Of a stretch of DNA of 8,810 nt, positions 1 through 7,297 are shown piece after piece. The position numbers and the translations under genes were made by a program. Below the pieces are notes generated by a model, which searched no databases, had not been told where the DNA came from, and was given only the letters and a program-made list of their open reading frames with translations. The number at the start of each line of letters is the position of its first letter. The stretch's first letter is position 1. Source of the stretch: JANNAV01 sp031384695 (GTDB lineage: Bacteria; Pseudomonadota; Alphaproteobacteria; Rhodobacterales; Rhodobacteraceae); the NCBI GenBank assembly GCA_031384695.1, contig JANNAV010000198.1, positions 1 through 8,810 on the forward strand, read 5' to 3'.

Positions 1-3
1 AGC

Positions 4-810
4 ATGAGCCAGAACAGCACCGGCATCGCAAGCCCGACGGGCCTTGCCAGCGGCCTTGGCGGGCAGGGCCTGCGTGAAGTCATCGCCATCATCGCCGTGG
101 CGGTGATTGTCATCGGCGGCGGCGAGTTCTTGCTGCGGTTCTTTGAGGTGCCGCCGTACATCCTGCCCACCCCTTCGGCCATCGCTGCGGTGTTCGCCTC
201 GCCCGAGATGTCCACGATTGGCGCGCATTATTCCTACACCCTGATCGAGCTGTTCTCCGGCTATGCCATCGGGGCCTCCATCGGGCTGGTGCTTGCCGCC
301 GTGATCACCCAGTTTCCCTTCGTGGAAAAGGTGATCACGCCCTATATCTTGTTGTTGGTCACCACTCCGATGCTGGCGCTGGTGCCGCTGCTGATCCTGA
401 ACTTCGGCTTTGGCTACACGCCCCGGATCATCGCCGTGGCGCTGGCGTCCGGCCCGATGGTAATGATCAACGCGGCCACTGGGTTCCGGCGCGTCGATAC
501 CATGAAGATTGCGCTGGCGCGGTCCTGCGGGGCATCGACCCTGCAGATATTCACCAAGATCCGCATCCCCATGGCGATGCCGATGGTGATCGTCGGCCTG
601 ATGATCGGGGCGATCTTCGGGATGATCACTGCGGTTGGCGCCGATATGTCGGGCGGCGGGTTCGGGCTTGGCAGCCGTTTGACGACCTATTCCTCAACCC
701 TTCGGATGCCGGAATTCTTCGCCTGCATCCTGATCCTCGCGATCACCGGGATCACGATCTACGCCTTTTTCTTCTGGTTGGGAAAGAAGCTGGCCGGCTG
801 GGAAAGTTGA
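4..810 (+). CDS. ABC transporter permease, SsuC/TauC/NitT type (BPD_transp_1)
   Basis: This is the inner-membrane channel subunit of an ABC importer. The 268-aa product has about six hydrophobic segments (near residues 25-42, 82-102, 113-133, 141-158, 192-212 and 239-259). A cytoplasmic EAA-type loop runs around residues 170-191 (ALARSCGAS, then KIRIP), where such permeases contact the ATPase. The length and the 'PPYILPTPSAI' stretch after the first membrane segment are typical of permeases for sulfonates, taurine, nitrate, cyanate or pyrimidine precursors. The start is not certain: only three bases precede the ATG, they are an open codon, and no ribosome site is visible. The next gene, 70 nt downstream on the same strand, encodes a substrate-binding protein, so the two almost certainly form one transporter. 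The ATPase is not in the window. The substrate is unknown. Confidence 0.92.
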   Translation: MSQNSTGIASPTGLASGLGGQGLREVIAIIAVAVIVIGGGEFLLRFFEVPPYILPTPSAIAAVFASPEMSTIGAHYSYTLIELFSGYAIGASIGLVLAAVITQFPFVEKVITPYILLLVTTPMLALVPLLILNFGFGYTPRIIAVALASGPMVMINAATGFRRVDTMKIALARSCGASTLQIFTKIRIPMAMPMVIVGLMIGAIFGMITAVGADMSGGGFGLGSRLTTYSSTLRMPEFFACILILAITGITIYAFFFWLGKKLAGWES

Positions 811-880
811 TCAGAACCGGTCGGCCTGCCGCTTCGACCCGTCACGCAATTGCGGCCAAACAATCAAGGGAGGATACCTG

Positions 881-2044
881 ATGAATACCCAAATGATGAC
901 ACGCCGCCGCCTGCTGCAAGTCAGCGCCAGCGGGCTTGTAGCCACCACCATTCTTGGCGGCGGCCTGCTGGCCCCCGGCAAGGCGCAGGCCGCACCTTAC
1001 GGCGAAAAATTCACCTGGATTTCGCCGCGCGGCACGATCGAGGTGATGGACGACTACCCCTATTGGGTGGCCCGCGAGATGGGCTATTTCGGTGATCTCG
1101 GTGTGGAAACCGCGATGGAACCCGGCCCCTCGGACGGCACCGCAGTGGTCAAGTTTCTGGCGGTGGAACAGGCCGACATCGGTTTTCCGTCGCCGGGGGT
1201 TCTGTCTTTTGCCGTAAACGCAGGCATGGATCTGGTGTCGATCTATGGCAGCGGCTATCTTGATCTGTTCAACATCGCCTTCCGCAAGGGCGAGGGCATG
1301 ACCGACCTCAAGGGCCTTGAAGGCAAGACAGTGCTGCTGGGCTCGGCCGCGTGGCAGGCAATCGCCGACCCGATGTTCGCGGCTGTCGGCGTTGATCCGA
1401 AAAAGATCACCTATGTCGAGGCCGGCTGGCCAACATGGACCACGGCCCTTGCCGGTGGGCAGGGGGATGCCTGCCTTGCGTGGGAAGGCCTGCGCGCCGA
1501 TCTTGGGGCCAAGGGCTTGGACTTCGACTACTGGCTGGGGATGCGCGGCTCGCCCTTGCCGTCCAACTCGCTGGTGGTGCGCCGGGCCGATCTGGAAGAC
1601 CCGGAGCGGCTGGAGTTCCTCAAGAAATACCTGCGCGGCTGGGCGATGGGCAGCGAGTTTGCCGATCGCAACCCGCGTGCTGCGGCCGAGATTGTGTTCA
1701 AGGCGCTGCCCACAACACGCGCGAACTACGGCCCCCGCGCGGGCACCGAAAGCCTGATGCAGATTCACCGCACCTTCAAGGGCGACATGACAAAGCGCGC
1801 TGGCTGGGGTGAACATGACATTCCGGCGTGGGACAGCTTCTTCAAGATCCTGAAGGGCATCGGCATGTCCAGCATCGACATCGACACCGCCCGCTATGTG
1901 ACCAACGATTACATCGCCGACGCCAATGCGTTCGACATGGCAAAGGTGCATGCGGATGCCGATGGTTATGCGCTGCCCGACGATCTGGCCGCCATCGACA
2001 TGGCGGATGTCGAGGCCAAATTCTACGGCAACGTCATCAACTGA
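881..2044 (+). CDS. Tat-exported ABC substrate-binding protein, NMT1/THI5-like (SsuA/TauA type)
   Basis: This 387-aa periplasmic protein should capture the ligand for the permease encoded just upstream. The ATG at 881 is chosen because a strong ribosome site, GGGAGGA at 868-874, lies 6 nt before it; in-frame ATGs at 893 and 896 are worse placed. The N-terminus is a twin-arginine signal: T7-R8-R9-R10-L11-L12, a hydrophobic stretch to about residue 31, then a likely cleavage after AQA (residues 35-37). The mature part has the layout of the NMT1/THI5-like fold. It starts with a beta strand and a helix rich in aromatic residues (YPYWVAREMGYF), has 'GPSDGTAVVKFL' where ligand-binding serine/threonine residues often sit, and then 'GLEGKTVLLGS' opening the second lobe. 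Relatives bind sulfonates, pyrimidines, riboflavin or nitrate/taurine-like compounds; nothing here decides among them. A terminator follows at 2136-2176. Confidence 0.9.
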   Translation: MNTQMMTRRRLLQVSASGLVATTILGGGLLAPGKAQAAPYGEKFTWISPRGTIEVMDDYPYWVAREMGYFGDLGVETAMEPGPSDGTAVVKFLAVEQADIGFPSPGVLSFAVNAGMDLVSIYGSGYLDLFNIAFRKGEGMTDLKGLEGKTVLLGSAAWQAIADPMFAAVGVDPKKITYVEAGWPTWTTALAGGQGDACLAWEGLRADLGAKGLDFDYWLGMRGSPLPSNSLVVRRADLEDPERLEFLKKYLRGWAMGSEFADRNPRAAAEIVFKALPTTRANYGPRAGTESLMQIHRTFKGDMTKRAGWGEHDIPAWDSFFKILKGIGMSSIDIDTARYVTNDYIADANAFDMAKVHADADGYALPDDLAAIDMADVEAKFYGNVIN

Positions 2045-2135
2045 CCAAAACGCGCGTTGACGCCTGCCTGCGCCATCAAAGCACGGCGGTCAGTCCGGTC
2101 GCCCGAAGGGCGTGGTCCTGACAGCATCTGTGCCC

Positions 2136-2176
2136 CCTCGCCGGACACGCACTCCCAGTGTCCGGCGAGGATTTTT
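2136..2176 (+). terminator. Rho-independent terminator of the ABC transporter operon
   Basis: A perfect 13-bp stem pairs cctcgccggacac (2136-2148) with gtgtccggcgagg (2158-2170) around a 9-nt loop. It is followed by ATTTTT (2171-2176). It lies 91 nt after the stop codon of the substrate-binding protein gene, in the right orientation to end that transcript. Because the T run is only on the + side, it should act mainly in that direction. Confidence 0.88.
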
Positions 2177-2323
2177 CATCGGGGCGCGCGGTGTCCGCCT
2201 GACCCGAGACACCCGGAATGGCGCAGCTCATTAAAGCGGGATAAGTTTTGCTGGAGGAGCCAAATCACTATTCAGGACAATTCGCCTAAACTTGCCCCCC
2301 CTTCTCATTTGTTTAAATACTCC

Positions 2324-2352
2324 ACGGGGGTGCGGGGGTGTGAAACCCCCGT
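2324..2352 (-). terminator. G/C-run hairpin, probable terminator of the iron/heme operon
   Basis: Three related blocks, acgggggt (2324-2331), gcgggggt (2332-2339) and acccccgt (2345-2352), let the last block pair with either of the first two. The tight pairing gives a 7-bp stem (2333-2339 with 2345-2351, 5-nt loop); the wide pairing gives an 8-bp stem. The hairpin lies about 46 nt past the stop of the DUF1513 gene. Read on the minus strand it is followed by GAGTATTTAAAC, a pattern I recall after many Rhodobacteraceae genes. Read on the plus strand it is followed by TTTTT (2352-2356), so it may also work as a backup terminator for the ABC operon. Confidence 0.55.
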
Positions 2353-2397
2353 TTTTGAACAGCGGGTCCGGCCACGCCAGCCCCCTAACCGGCGCGT

Positions 2398-3456
2398 TCA
2401 GCCAATTGCGATCAGATGATTGTCCCACAGCGCCTGATGCCGGACGAGGGGGGTAAGGCCGGTCTTGTCGCAGGCCCAGACCACGCCTTGCCCGTCGGTG
2501 GCCACAAACCCTGAGGGCGCGGGCGCGATGCCGCTCAGATCGGCACGGCGGTGGGTGGCGAGGGGCTGGCCTGCACCCGAAAACAGCATCACCGCCCCCG
2601 CCTTGGCCGAGGTGACAGCGATCTGCGCGCCGTCCGGCGTGGCGGCAATGGACCCGGCATAGCCTTGCAGCGCAAAGGCATCCTGCGGGGCAGCGTCGCA
2701 GATCACGGGCGTCTGGCCGGGGGTCCAGAGGCCGAGGGGCGGTGCCACTTCGGAAAGATCGCCCTCCCACTGCATCGCAAAGGCCACGCCACCGGGGGTG
2801 AGGGCCAGATGGCGGATCGAGTTCTGCCGCAGGCTGGCATCAAGTTCGACCTGATCAAGCAGCGCGCCTTCGGGCGACAGCAGGCTGAGGTTCGGGCGCA
2901 TCTCGTCGAGGTTCAGCTTGGTCCGGTCATCGGGATCGGTGACAATGCCGCCGTTTGCCACCACGATCCGGCCATCCGGCAGACGTTTCACATCATGCGG
3001 CCCGATGCCACCCGATTGCCATTCCCCCACCCGCGTAAAGCCCGCCGTTTCCCAAAGGCCGATGCGACCGGCCGAACCTTCGGCCACCACTTCCGACGTC
3101 ATCAGCAAGGCCCCATCGGCACTGAAAGCGCCGTGGCCGTTGAACTGGCGCCCGGCGGGGGGGGCAAGGCTGTGCCGCACTGTGCCCGAGACGCAATCGA
3201 TCACCAGCGCGTAGATGCCGGGGCGGCGGGCGAAGGCCACCGCCAAAGGCTTTGTCGGATGGGCGCAGGCGGCGTGGCCGCGCGCGGGCAGGGCGATGTG
3301 AAAGCGGCTTTCACCGCTGGCGGCAAGGCCGTGCAGCACGAACGCCTCGCCCAGTTTGCCCGCCGCAAGATAGGCCGGGCTGCCCGCATCGGCCCATGCA
3401 AGGCGCGGCAGGGTGGCGGCGGCCAATCCGGCCAGAAAGTGGCGTCTGGTGGCCAT
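2398..3456 (-). CDS. DUF1513 protein, Tat-exported, beta-propeller-like
   Basis: This is the last gene of the iron/heme operon. The ATG at 3456 is preferred over an in-frame ATG at 3519: it has GGAG (3463-3466) 6 nt upstream and gives a clean 352-aa protein. The N-terminus is a textbook twin-arginine signal, T3-R4-R5-H6-F7-L8, with likely cleavage after AWA (residues 20-22). The body has repeated strand-rich units such as 'GHGAFSADGALLMTSE', 'GPHDVKRLPDGRIVVANGG', 'RHLALTPGGVAF' and 'GSIAATPDGAQIAVTS'. This periodicity fits a beta-propeller, as expected for DUF1513. Members occur next to imelysin and DUF1111 genes in iron-regulated loci; no enzymatic activity is established to my knowledge. 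Tat export suggests folding, or cofactor or metal loading, before translocation. The start lies one base after the stop of the preceding imelysin-like gene (TGAcATG), so translation is probably coupled. Confidence 0.88.
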   Translation of the reverse strand: MATRRHFLAGLAAATLPRLAWADAGSPAYLAAGKLGEAFVLHGLAASGESRFHIALPARGHAACAHPTKPLAVAFARRPGIYALVIDCVSGTVRHSLAPPAGRQFNGHGAFSADGALLMTSEVVAEGSAGRIGLWETAGFTRVGEWQSGGIGPHDVKRLPDGRIVVANGGIVTDPDDRTKLNLDEMRPNLSLLSPEGALLDQVELDASLRQNSIRHLALTPGGVAFAMQWEGDLSEVAPPLGLWTPGQTPVICDAAPQDAFALQGYAGSIAATPDGAQIAVTSAKAGAVMLFSGAGQPLATHRRADLSGIAPAPSGFVATDGQGVVWACDKTGLTPLVRHQALWDNHLIAIG

Positions 3457-3457
3457 G

Positions 3458-4453
3458 TCAATCTCCGTCTGCGGCGTTAAAGCCGATGCCGACATCCAGT
3501 TCGCGCGCCAGTTCCGCAAGGGCTACGCCGCGCAGACTGATCAGCGATTGCTGCAAAATCTCGATCTTCAGGCGCTTTTGCGGATCGGCGGCGCCGGCAA
3601 AAACCGGATCATCCAGCGCTGCGGCCTGGGCTATTGCGCGGTCAAAAGCCGCCATGGTTTGCGGCACATCGGGGGTGAGGCTGGCCACCATCGCCCGGAG
3701 CGCCGCCAGCGACAGCTGCACATTGCGCAGGCTGCGGCCCGAGGCGCGGGCTTCGGCGCGGTCGGGTTGCGGTTTCTCGAAGCTGCCAAGCGGGCGGCCA
3801 AGCCGCAGGTCCAGCGTGAACTCCAGACCCGAGACGATCTGGGTGAACAGGGCCTGCCGCGCTTCGGGGCGGGTCAGGAAGGTGGTGTTGCCTGCATCAC
3901 CGGCAGTGCGCAGGGTTTCGGCATAGCCACCCGTCCAGCCCGCGTTCACTGCGGCGGCCATGCGGGCAAGGTCAAGCGCGGTGGCGCGGATCAGGGGGCA
4001 GGTATCGGGCAGGGTGGCGTCATCTGGGTAGAGCAGCCGCTCCAGCCCCATCAGCCCGCGCGCCGCCACCGATTGTTGGGCAAAGGCCTCGGGCGCAAGC
4101 GCGGCCGGATCGCCCGCCAGCAACTGGCGCTGGGCCTTGGCACCAAGGCCTTTGGGATCGGGCCAGAAGGCAATGGCAAGGCCGCGGCCATCCTCTTCAA
4201 TCGGGCCGAGGCGCAGGTGTTGCACCGCCATCCAGGCATCGAAACTGCTTTGGAACGCCGGGCGCAGGGTGGCCGGATCGCAGGTGGTGGTGGCGGCATC
4301 GGCGAGGCTTTGGGTGGTGGCCGCGAAGGCAGCATAGCCGGGCAGGATCCGGTCGGCCACCACCTCGGCCACATCGGCGCGGGCAACTGTCGAGAGGGCT
4401 ATGGTGGACGCGGCGGCGGAAAAGGCGAGGGTGATCATCAGGGCGCGCAGCAT
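3458..4453 (-). CDS. Imelysin-like periplasmic protein with degenerate GxHxxE motif
   Basis: This is the second imelysin-family (peptidase M75-like) gene of the operon. The start at 4453 gives 331 aa, one base after the stop of the di-heme gene (TAAcATG). A modest GGAAAG ribosome site (4462-4467) lies 8 nt upstream. An in-frame ATG at 4564 would add 37 residues unlike any signal peptide and overlap the previous gene heavily, so I reject it. Residues 1-26 form a Sec signal ending VARA. The mature part is largely helical, with 'FQSSFDAWMAVQHLRLGP' and 'WPDPKG' matching the first half of the imelysin fold. Where the family has GxHxxE, this protein reads G133-L-M-G-L-E138, followed by RLLYP, so the histidine is replaced by methionine. 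Two cysteines (C58, C152) could form a disulfide. Imelysin relatives such as IrpA and ICMP are linked to iron uptake; proteolysis is doubtful for this variant. Confidence 0.87.
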   Translation of the reverse strand: MLRALMITLAFSAAASTIALSTVARADVAEVVADRILPGYAAFAATTQSLADAATTTCDPATLRPAFQSSFDAWMAVQHLRLGPIEEDGRGLAIAFWPDPKGLGAKAQRQLLAGDPAALAPEAFAQQSVAARGLMGLERLLYPDDATLPDTCPLIRATALDLARMAAAVNAGWTGGYAETLRTAGDAGNTTFLTRPEARQALFTQIVSGLEFTLDLRLGRPLGSFEKPQPDRAEARASGRSLRNVQLSLAALRAMVASLTPDVPQTMAAFDRAIAQAAALDDPVFAGAADPQKRLKIEILQQSLISLRGVALAELARELDVGIGFNAADGD

Positions 4454-4454
4454 G

Positions 4455-5993
4455 TTACAGGCTTTCCAGAAATTTGATGAGGGCGTCGCGGTCGGGGGTG
4501 GGCAGCGCCACCACGGCATCGCGGGCGGCCCGCGCCTCGCCGCCATGCCACAAGATCGCCTCAAGCAGGCTTTGGGCGCGGCCGTCGTGCAGAAATTCGG
4601 TGTGGCCGGAGACCTGCCTTGTCAGCCCGATGCCCCAGAGCGGCGGGGTTTTCCATTCCGAACCGGTGGCGCGGCCCTCGGGGCGGTTGTCGGCAAGACC
4701 CGGCCCCATATCGTGCAGCAAAAGATCGGTGTAGGGCCAGATCAGCTGAAAGCTTTGCTCGGGCTGGCCTTCAAGGCGGTTGGTGACGTGTTTGGCGGTA
4801 TGACAGCCGATGCAGTTCAGGCCGTAGAACAGCTCTTTGCCGCGCAGCACCTGCGGGTCAGCCACATCGCGGCGGGCGGGCACCCCGAGGTTGCGCGCAT
4901 AAAAGGCAACCAGATCAAAACTTTCGCGGTCCACCTCCAGCCCGTCGCGCGCACCCGCTTCCTGCCCGTTGGGGGCTGTGCGACAGGCGGGCTGGGCTGT
5001 GGTGCATTCGCCCCAAGGGTCGCGGTGAAGCGGGTTTGACAGGCCCATGTCGCCCGCAAACGCGGCTGCGGACTGTTCGCGCACCGTGGGGGTGCCGCCT
5101 TTCAGGCCAAAGCGGCCCAGCATCGGCACGCCGTATTCCACGCTTGGCACGATCGCGGCGCGGCCCGAGATGCCATCGCGATCGGCGTCTGCGGGGTCTT
5201 CGCGGCCGAGGATATCGGCGGCGGGGATCGCCTCCAGCAGGCCGAGGCCGATCATTTGCGGGGCGACGCGCGGCGACAGCATGGTGTGCGGATCGAGCGG
5301 GCCGTAGCCGGGGGCGCTGACGCCGTAGCTGGGTGCGCGCAGGGAGATGATCTGCCCATCGGCAAGGGTGACGGGCAGGGGGGTGTAGGTGATGTTCATC
5401 CGGCCTTCGGCGGCATGGCCACGGGCGGCGAAATCCTGCAACTGGCCGCCATAGGTGGGTTCAGGTTCCGTGGCGAGCCAGCCGAGGATATCCGCAGGCG
5501 AAGGCCCGCCCGGAACGGAAAGCCGCAAAAAGATCGACACGCGGTTGTCGTCATCACCTTCGGGCGTGTGGCCGCGGCCGTCTTTCAGGTGGCAATCCTG
5601 ACAGGCGCGGGCATTGTACAGCGGGCCAAGCCCGTCGGAGGCGCGGGTAGAGGCCGGGGCGGCGATCCAGGTTTTGCTGAACAGGGCATTGCCAAGCTTG
5701 AAGGTCAACTCGCCCTCAAACGGCGTGTTGGCCGAGGGTTGCGAGAAGGTATCGGCGGTGGTGCCCGCGCGGACGGTGGCGGCGCCGGCGGATTTGGCCT
5801 CGAACGGCTCGGCCTTGGTGAAATCGGTGGGCGGGGCGAGGACGGCGGCAACCTTTGCGGCCTCGGCAGTAGTGCGCTGGATGACCGGCAGATGGCGGTC
5901 ATCCAAAGTCCGGTCATCCAAAGTCTGGGCATCCAGCGAACGGGCTGCGGCCTGCAACAGCATCAGCGGCAAGATCAGCAGCGCGCGCAGCAT
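4455..5993 (-). CDS. Di-heme oxidoreductase (DUF1111/DHOR family), exported
   Basis: This is a periplasmic c-type cytochrome of the DUF1111 family, often annotated as 'thiol oxidoreductase' or putative di-heme peroxidase. The start at 5993 gives 512 aa and has AAGGA (6001-6005) 7 nt upstream. A signal peptide covers about residues 1-18, though the cleavage site is not clear. Two heme-attachment sites are plain: C131-Q-D-C134-H135 and C394-I-G-C397-H398. The C-terminal block T449-P-P-L-W-G-I and H469-D-G-R-A-Q-S-L-L is typical of the family and related to MauG/CcpA-type di-heme enzymes. A further cysteine pair sits at C330 and C337. Just after the signal peptide the protein carries a short pentapeptide repeat (see separate entry). 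In this operon it could change the redox state of iron or heme handled by the imelysin proteins, which is inference. Export as apoprotein through Sec and heme attachment by the Ccm system are expected. Confidence 0.92.
   Translation of the reverse strand: MLRALLILPLMLLQAAARSLDAQTLDDRTLDDRHLPVIQRTTAEAAKVAAVLAPPTDFTKAEPFEAKSAGAATVRAGTTADTFSQPSANTPFEGELTFKLGNALFSKTWIAAPASTRASDGLGPLYNARACQDCHLKDGRGHTPEGDDDNRVSIFLRLSVPGGPSPADILGWLATEPEPTYGGQLQDFAARGHAAEGRMNITYTPLPVTLADGQIISLRAPSYGVSAPGYGPLDPHTMLSPRVAPQMIGLGLLEAIPAADILGREDPADADRDGISGRAAIVPSVEYGVPMLGRFGLKGGTPTVREQSAAAFAGDMGLSNPLHRDPWGECTTAQPACRTAPNGQEAGARDGLEVDRESFDLVAFYARNLGVPARRDVADPQVLRGKELFYGLNCIGCHTAKHVTNRLEGQPEQSFQLIWPYTDLLLHDMGPGLADNRPEGRATGSEWKTPPLWGIGLTRQVSGHTEFLHDGRAQSLLEAILWHGGEARAARDAVVALPTPDRDALIKFLESL
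5896..5940 (-). repeat. 15-bp tandem repeat encoding a pentapeptide repeat in the di-heme gene
   Basis: The unit cggtcatccaaagtc occurs twice in perfect tandem (5896-5910 and 5911-5925). A third, degenerate unit follows (5926-5940). Read on the minus strand it encodes D-A-Q-T-L, D-D-R-T-L and D-D-R-H-L (residues 21-35) just after the signal peptide. It keeps the reading frame, so copy number could vary without breaking the gene. Confidence 0.85.
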
Positions 5994-6015
5994 CGTGGTT
6001 TCCTTTTCCGGGGGC

Positions 6016-7275
6016 TTATTGAAAGATGGCGCCCGGATTATCAAGACTGTCAGAGCCTTCCAGATCAATCTTCGACAGCCCAAGCGCCGCCACCGCGCGT
6101 TCGATTGAGGCGGTCTGAGTGATCAGCGCGTTCACCCCCCCCATCACCAGCGCCTCGCCTTCGGCATTGCCGGGGGCAATCATCTGATCATAGGGCATAC
6201 CAGCCTCGGCTGCGGTTTTCAACGCCGCCAAAGCGGTAACTGTGGCGGCAAGCTCGCCTGTCAACTGCTGATCCACCGCCGCATCACGGGCGGCGACCAG
6301 TTCGGACAGCGACGCACCCGACACCACCGAACCGTCGATGCGGGTATAGCGGCCGATATAGACGTTCTGGATGCCCAGCCCATCGTAGTAGTGGCTGTTG
6401 TGGGTGTTGTCGGAAAAGCAGTCATGCTCTTCCTCGGGGTCGTTCAGCATCAGGCCAAGACGCATCCGCTGGCCTGCAAGTTCGCCGTAAGACAGGCTTC
6501 CCATGCCGGTAAGCATGGCGAGCAGGGCCGCTTGCGGATCGGCAAGAACCACGCCGCGTGCGGGGCCTCCGGGTGCCCATGCGGCGGCCATTTCCGCCAG
6601 ATCGCTGACCAACAGATCGGTGGAGGCGGCAAGATAGGCGGCGCGTCTGTCGCAGTTGCCATTGGTGCAACCCGCGTCTTGCAGATAATCGCTGTAAGGC
6701 CGCGCGCCGGAGCCCGGCCCGGTGCCGTTCAGATCCTGACCCCACAGCATGAATTCGACGGCGTGATAGCCCGAGGCGACGTTGGCCTCGATGCCGTCAG
6801 CCTCTTGCAGGGTATCCGCGATCAGCGCCGGGGTGATCCGGCGCGCATCAATAGTGGTGCCGGACAGGGTAAACTCGGGGGTGGCCACGATGTTGAGGGT
6901 GGCAAGGCTGTTGTCTTCGGTCTGGGCATAGCTTGCGTCAACATAATCAATCAGGCCCTCGTCCAGCGGCCACGCGTTTACCCGGCCTTCCCAATCATCG
7001 ACCATCGGGTTGCCAAAGCGGTAGACCTCGGTTTGCATATAGGGCACGCGGGCGGCGATCCATGCAGAGCGGGCGGTTTGCAGGGCGGCCTCGGAAGGGG
7101 TGGCGAGCAAGGCGGTGACGGCGGTTTGCAGCGCCTCGGCGGTGGTCAGCGAATCGGCGTATCCGGCGGCGGCGATATCGGCATAGGTCAGGGCGACGGC
7201 GGCAGGATCGGTGGCAAGCGCGGGGGTTGCCAGCAGGGTGGCGGCCAAAAGCGGTGCGGCGTAAGTGCGGATCAT
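6016..7275 (-). CDS. Imelysin family iron-regulated protein (IrpA/ICMP-like)
   Basis: This is the main imelysin-family protein of the operon, 419 aa from the ATG at 7275. AAAGGA (7282-7287) lies 6 nt upstream. A Sec signal covers about residues 1-22 (cleavage near ALA-TD). The family signature is intact: G169-Y-H171-A-V-E174, followed by FMLWGQDLNGTGPG. Other conserved blocks are 'ARSAWIAARVPYMQTEVYRFGN' (69-90), 'WEGRVNAWPLDEGLIDYV' (95-112) and 'EEEHDCFSDNTHNS' (281-294). These match the IrpA/ICMP branch, which is periplasmic or outer-membrane associated and induced by iron limitation in several bacteria. The histidine and glutamate of GxHxxE are thought to bind a ligand or metal; protease activity in the family is disputed. 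C203 and C208 sit close together in a loop. The gene begins 22 nt after hemP and ends 22 nt before the di-heme gene. Confidence 0.93.
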   Translation of the reverse strand: MIRTYAAPLLAATLLATPALATDPAAVALTYADIAAAGYADSLTTAEALQTAVTALLATPSEAALQTARSAWIAARVPYMQTEVYRFGNPMVDDWEGRVNAWPLDEGLIDYVDASYAQTEDNSLATLNIVATPEFTLSGTTIDARRITPALIADTLQEADGIEANVASGYHAVEFMLWGQDLNGTGPGSGARPYSDYLQDAGCTNGNCDRRAAYLAASTDLLVSDLAEMAAAWAPGGPARGVVLADPQAALLAMLTGMGSLSYGELAGQRMRLGLMLNDPEEEHDCFSDNTHNSHYYDGLGIQNVYIGRYTRIDGSVVSGASLSELVAARDAAVDQQLTGELAATVTALAALKTAAEAGMPYDQMIAPGNAEGEALVMGGVNALITQTASIERAVAALGLSKIDLEGSDSLDNPGAIFQ

Positions 7276-7297
7276 CGGAATTCCTTTGGGAGTGCGG

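Larger units (their letters stand above)
2045..2397. other. Intergenic region between two convergent operons
   Basis: This 353-nt gap separates the rightward ABC operon from the leftward iron/heme operon. It contains a strong + strand terminator (2136-2176), a 6-bp hairpin ggtgtc/gacacc (2190-2195 with 2208-2213), and a G/C-run hairpin (2324-2352). The stretch 2214-2323 is less GC-rich than its surroundings and has short A/T runs. I see no credible gene there: the longest open stretches lack ribosome sites and resemble no family I know. It could be a decayed mobile-element end, but I found no terminal repeat to support this. Confidence 0.6.

Noticed and set aside
842..1951. Long minus-strand open frame (369 codons) opposite the substrate-binding protein gene
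   Set aside because: It is antisense to a well-supported gene, rich in His/Arg/Ala/Gly as expected of a GC-driven shadow frame, and shows no family motif.
2231..2311. Short minus-strand frame starting MRRGGKF in the intergenic region
   Set aside because: There is no ribosome site before its ATG, the sequence upstream is the terminator hairpin, and I recognise no homologue.
3457..3519. Upstream ATG at 3519 for the DUF1513 gene
   Set aside because: It would put 21 residues before a perfect twin-arginine signal and overlap the previous gene; the ATG at 3456 has a well-spaced GGAG.
2551..4477. Long plus-strand open frames opposite the DUF1513 and second imelysin genes
   Set aside because: They are complements of clear genes with signal peptides and family motifs; their products are low-complexity Gly/Arg/Ala-rich sequence with no recognisable domain.
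5994..6083. Upstream in-frame ATG at 6083 for the di-heme gene
   Set aside because: The extra 30 residues would overlap the first imelysin gene and mask the signal peptide; the ATG at 5993 has AAGGA 7 nt upstream.
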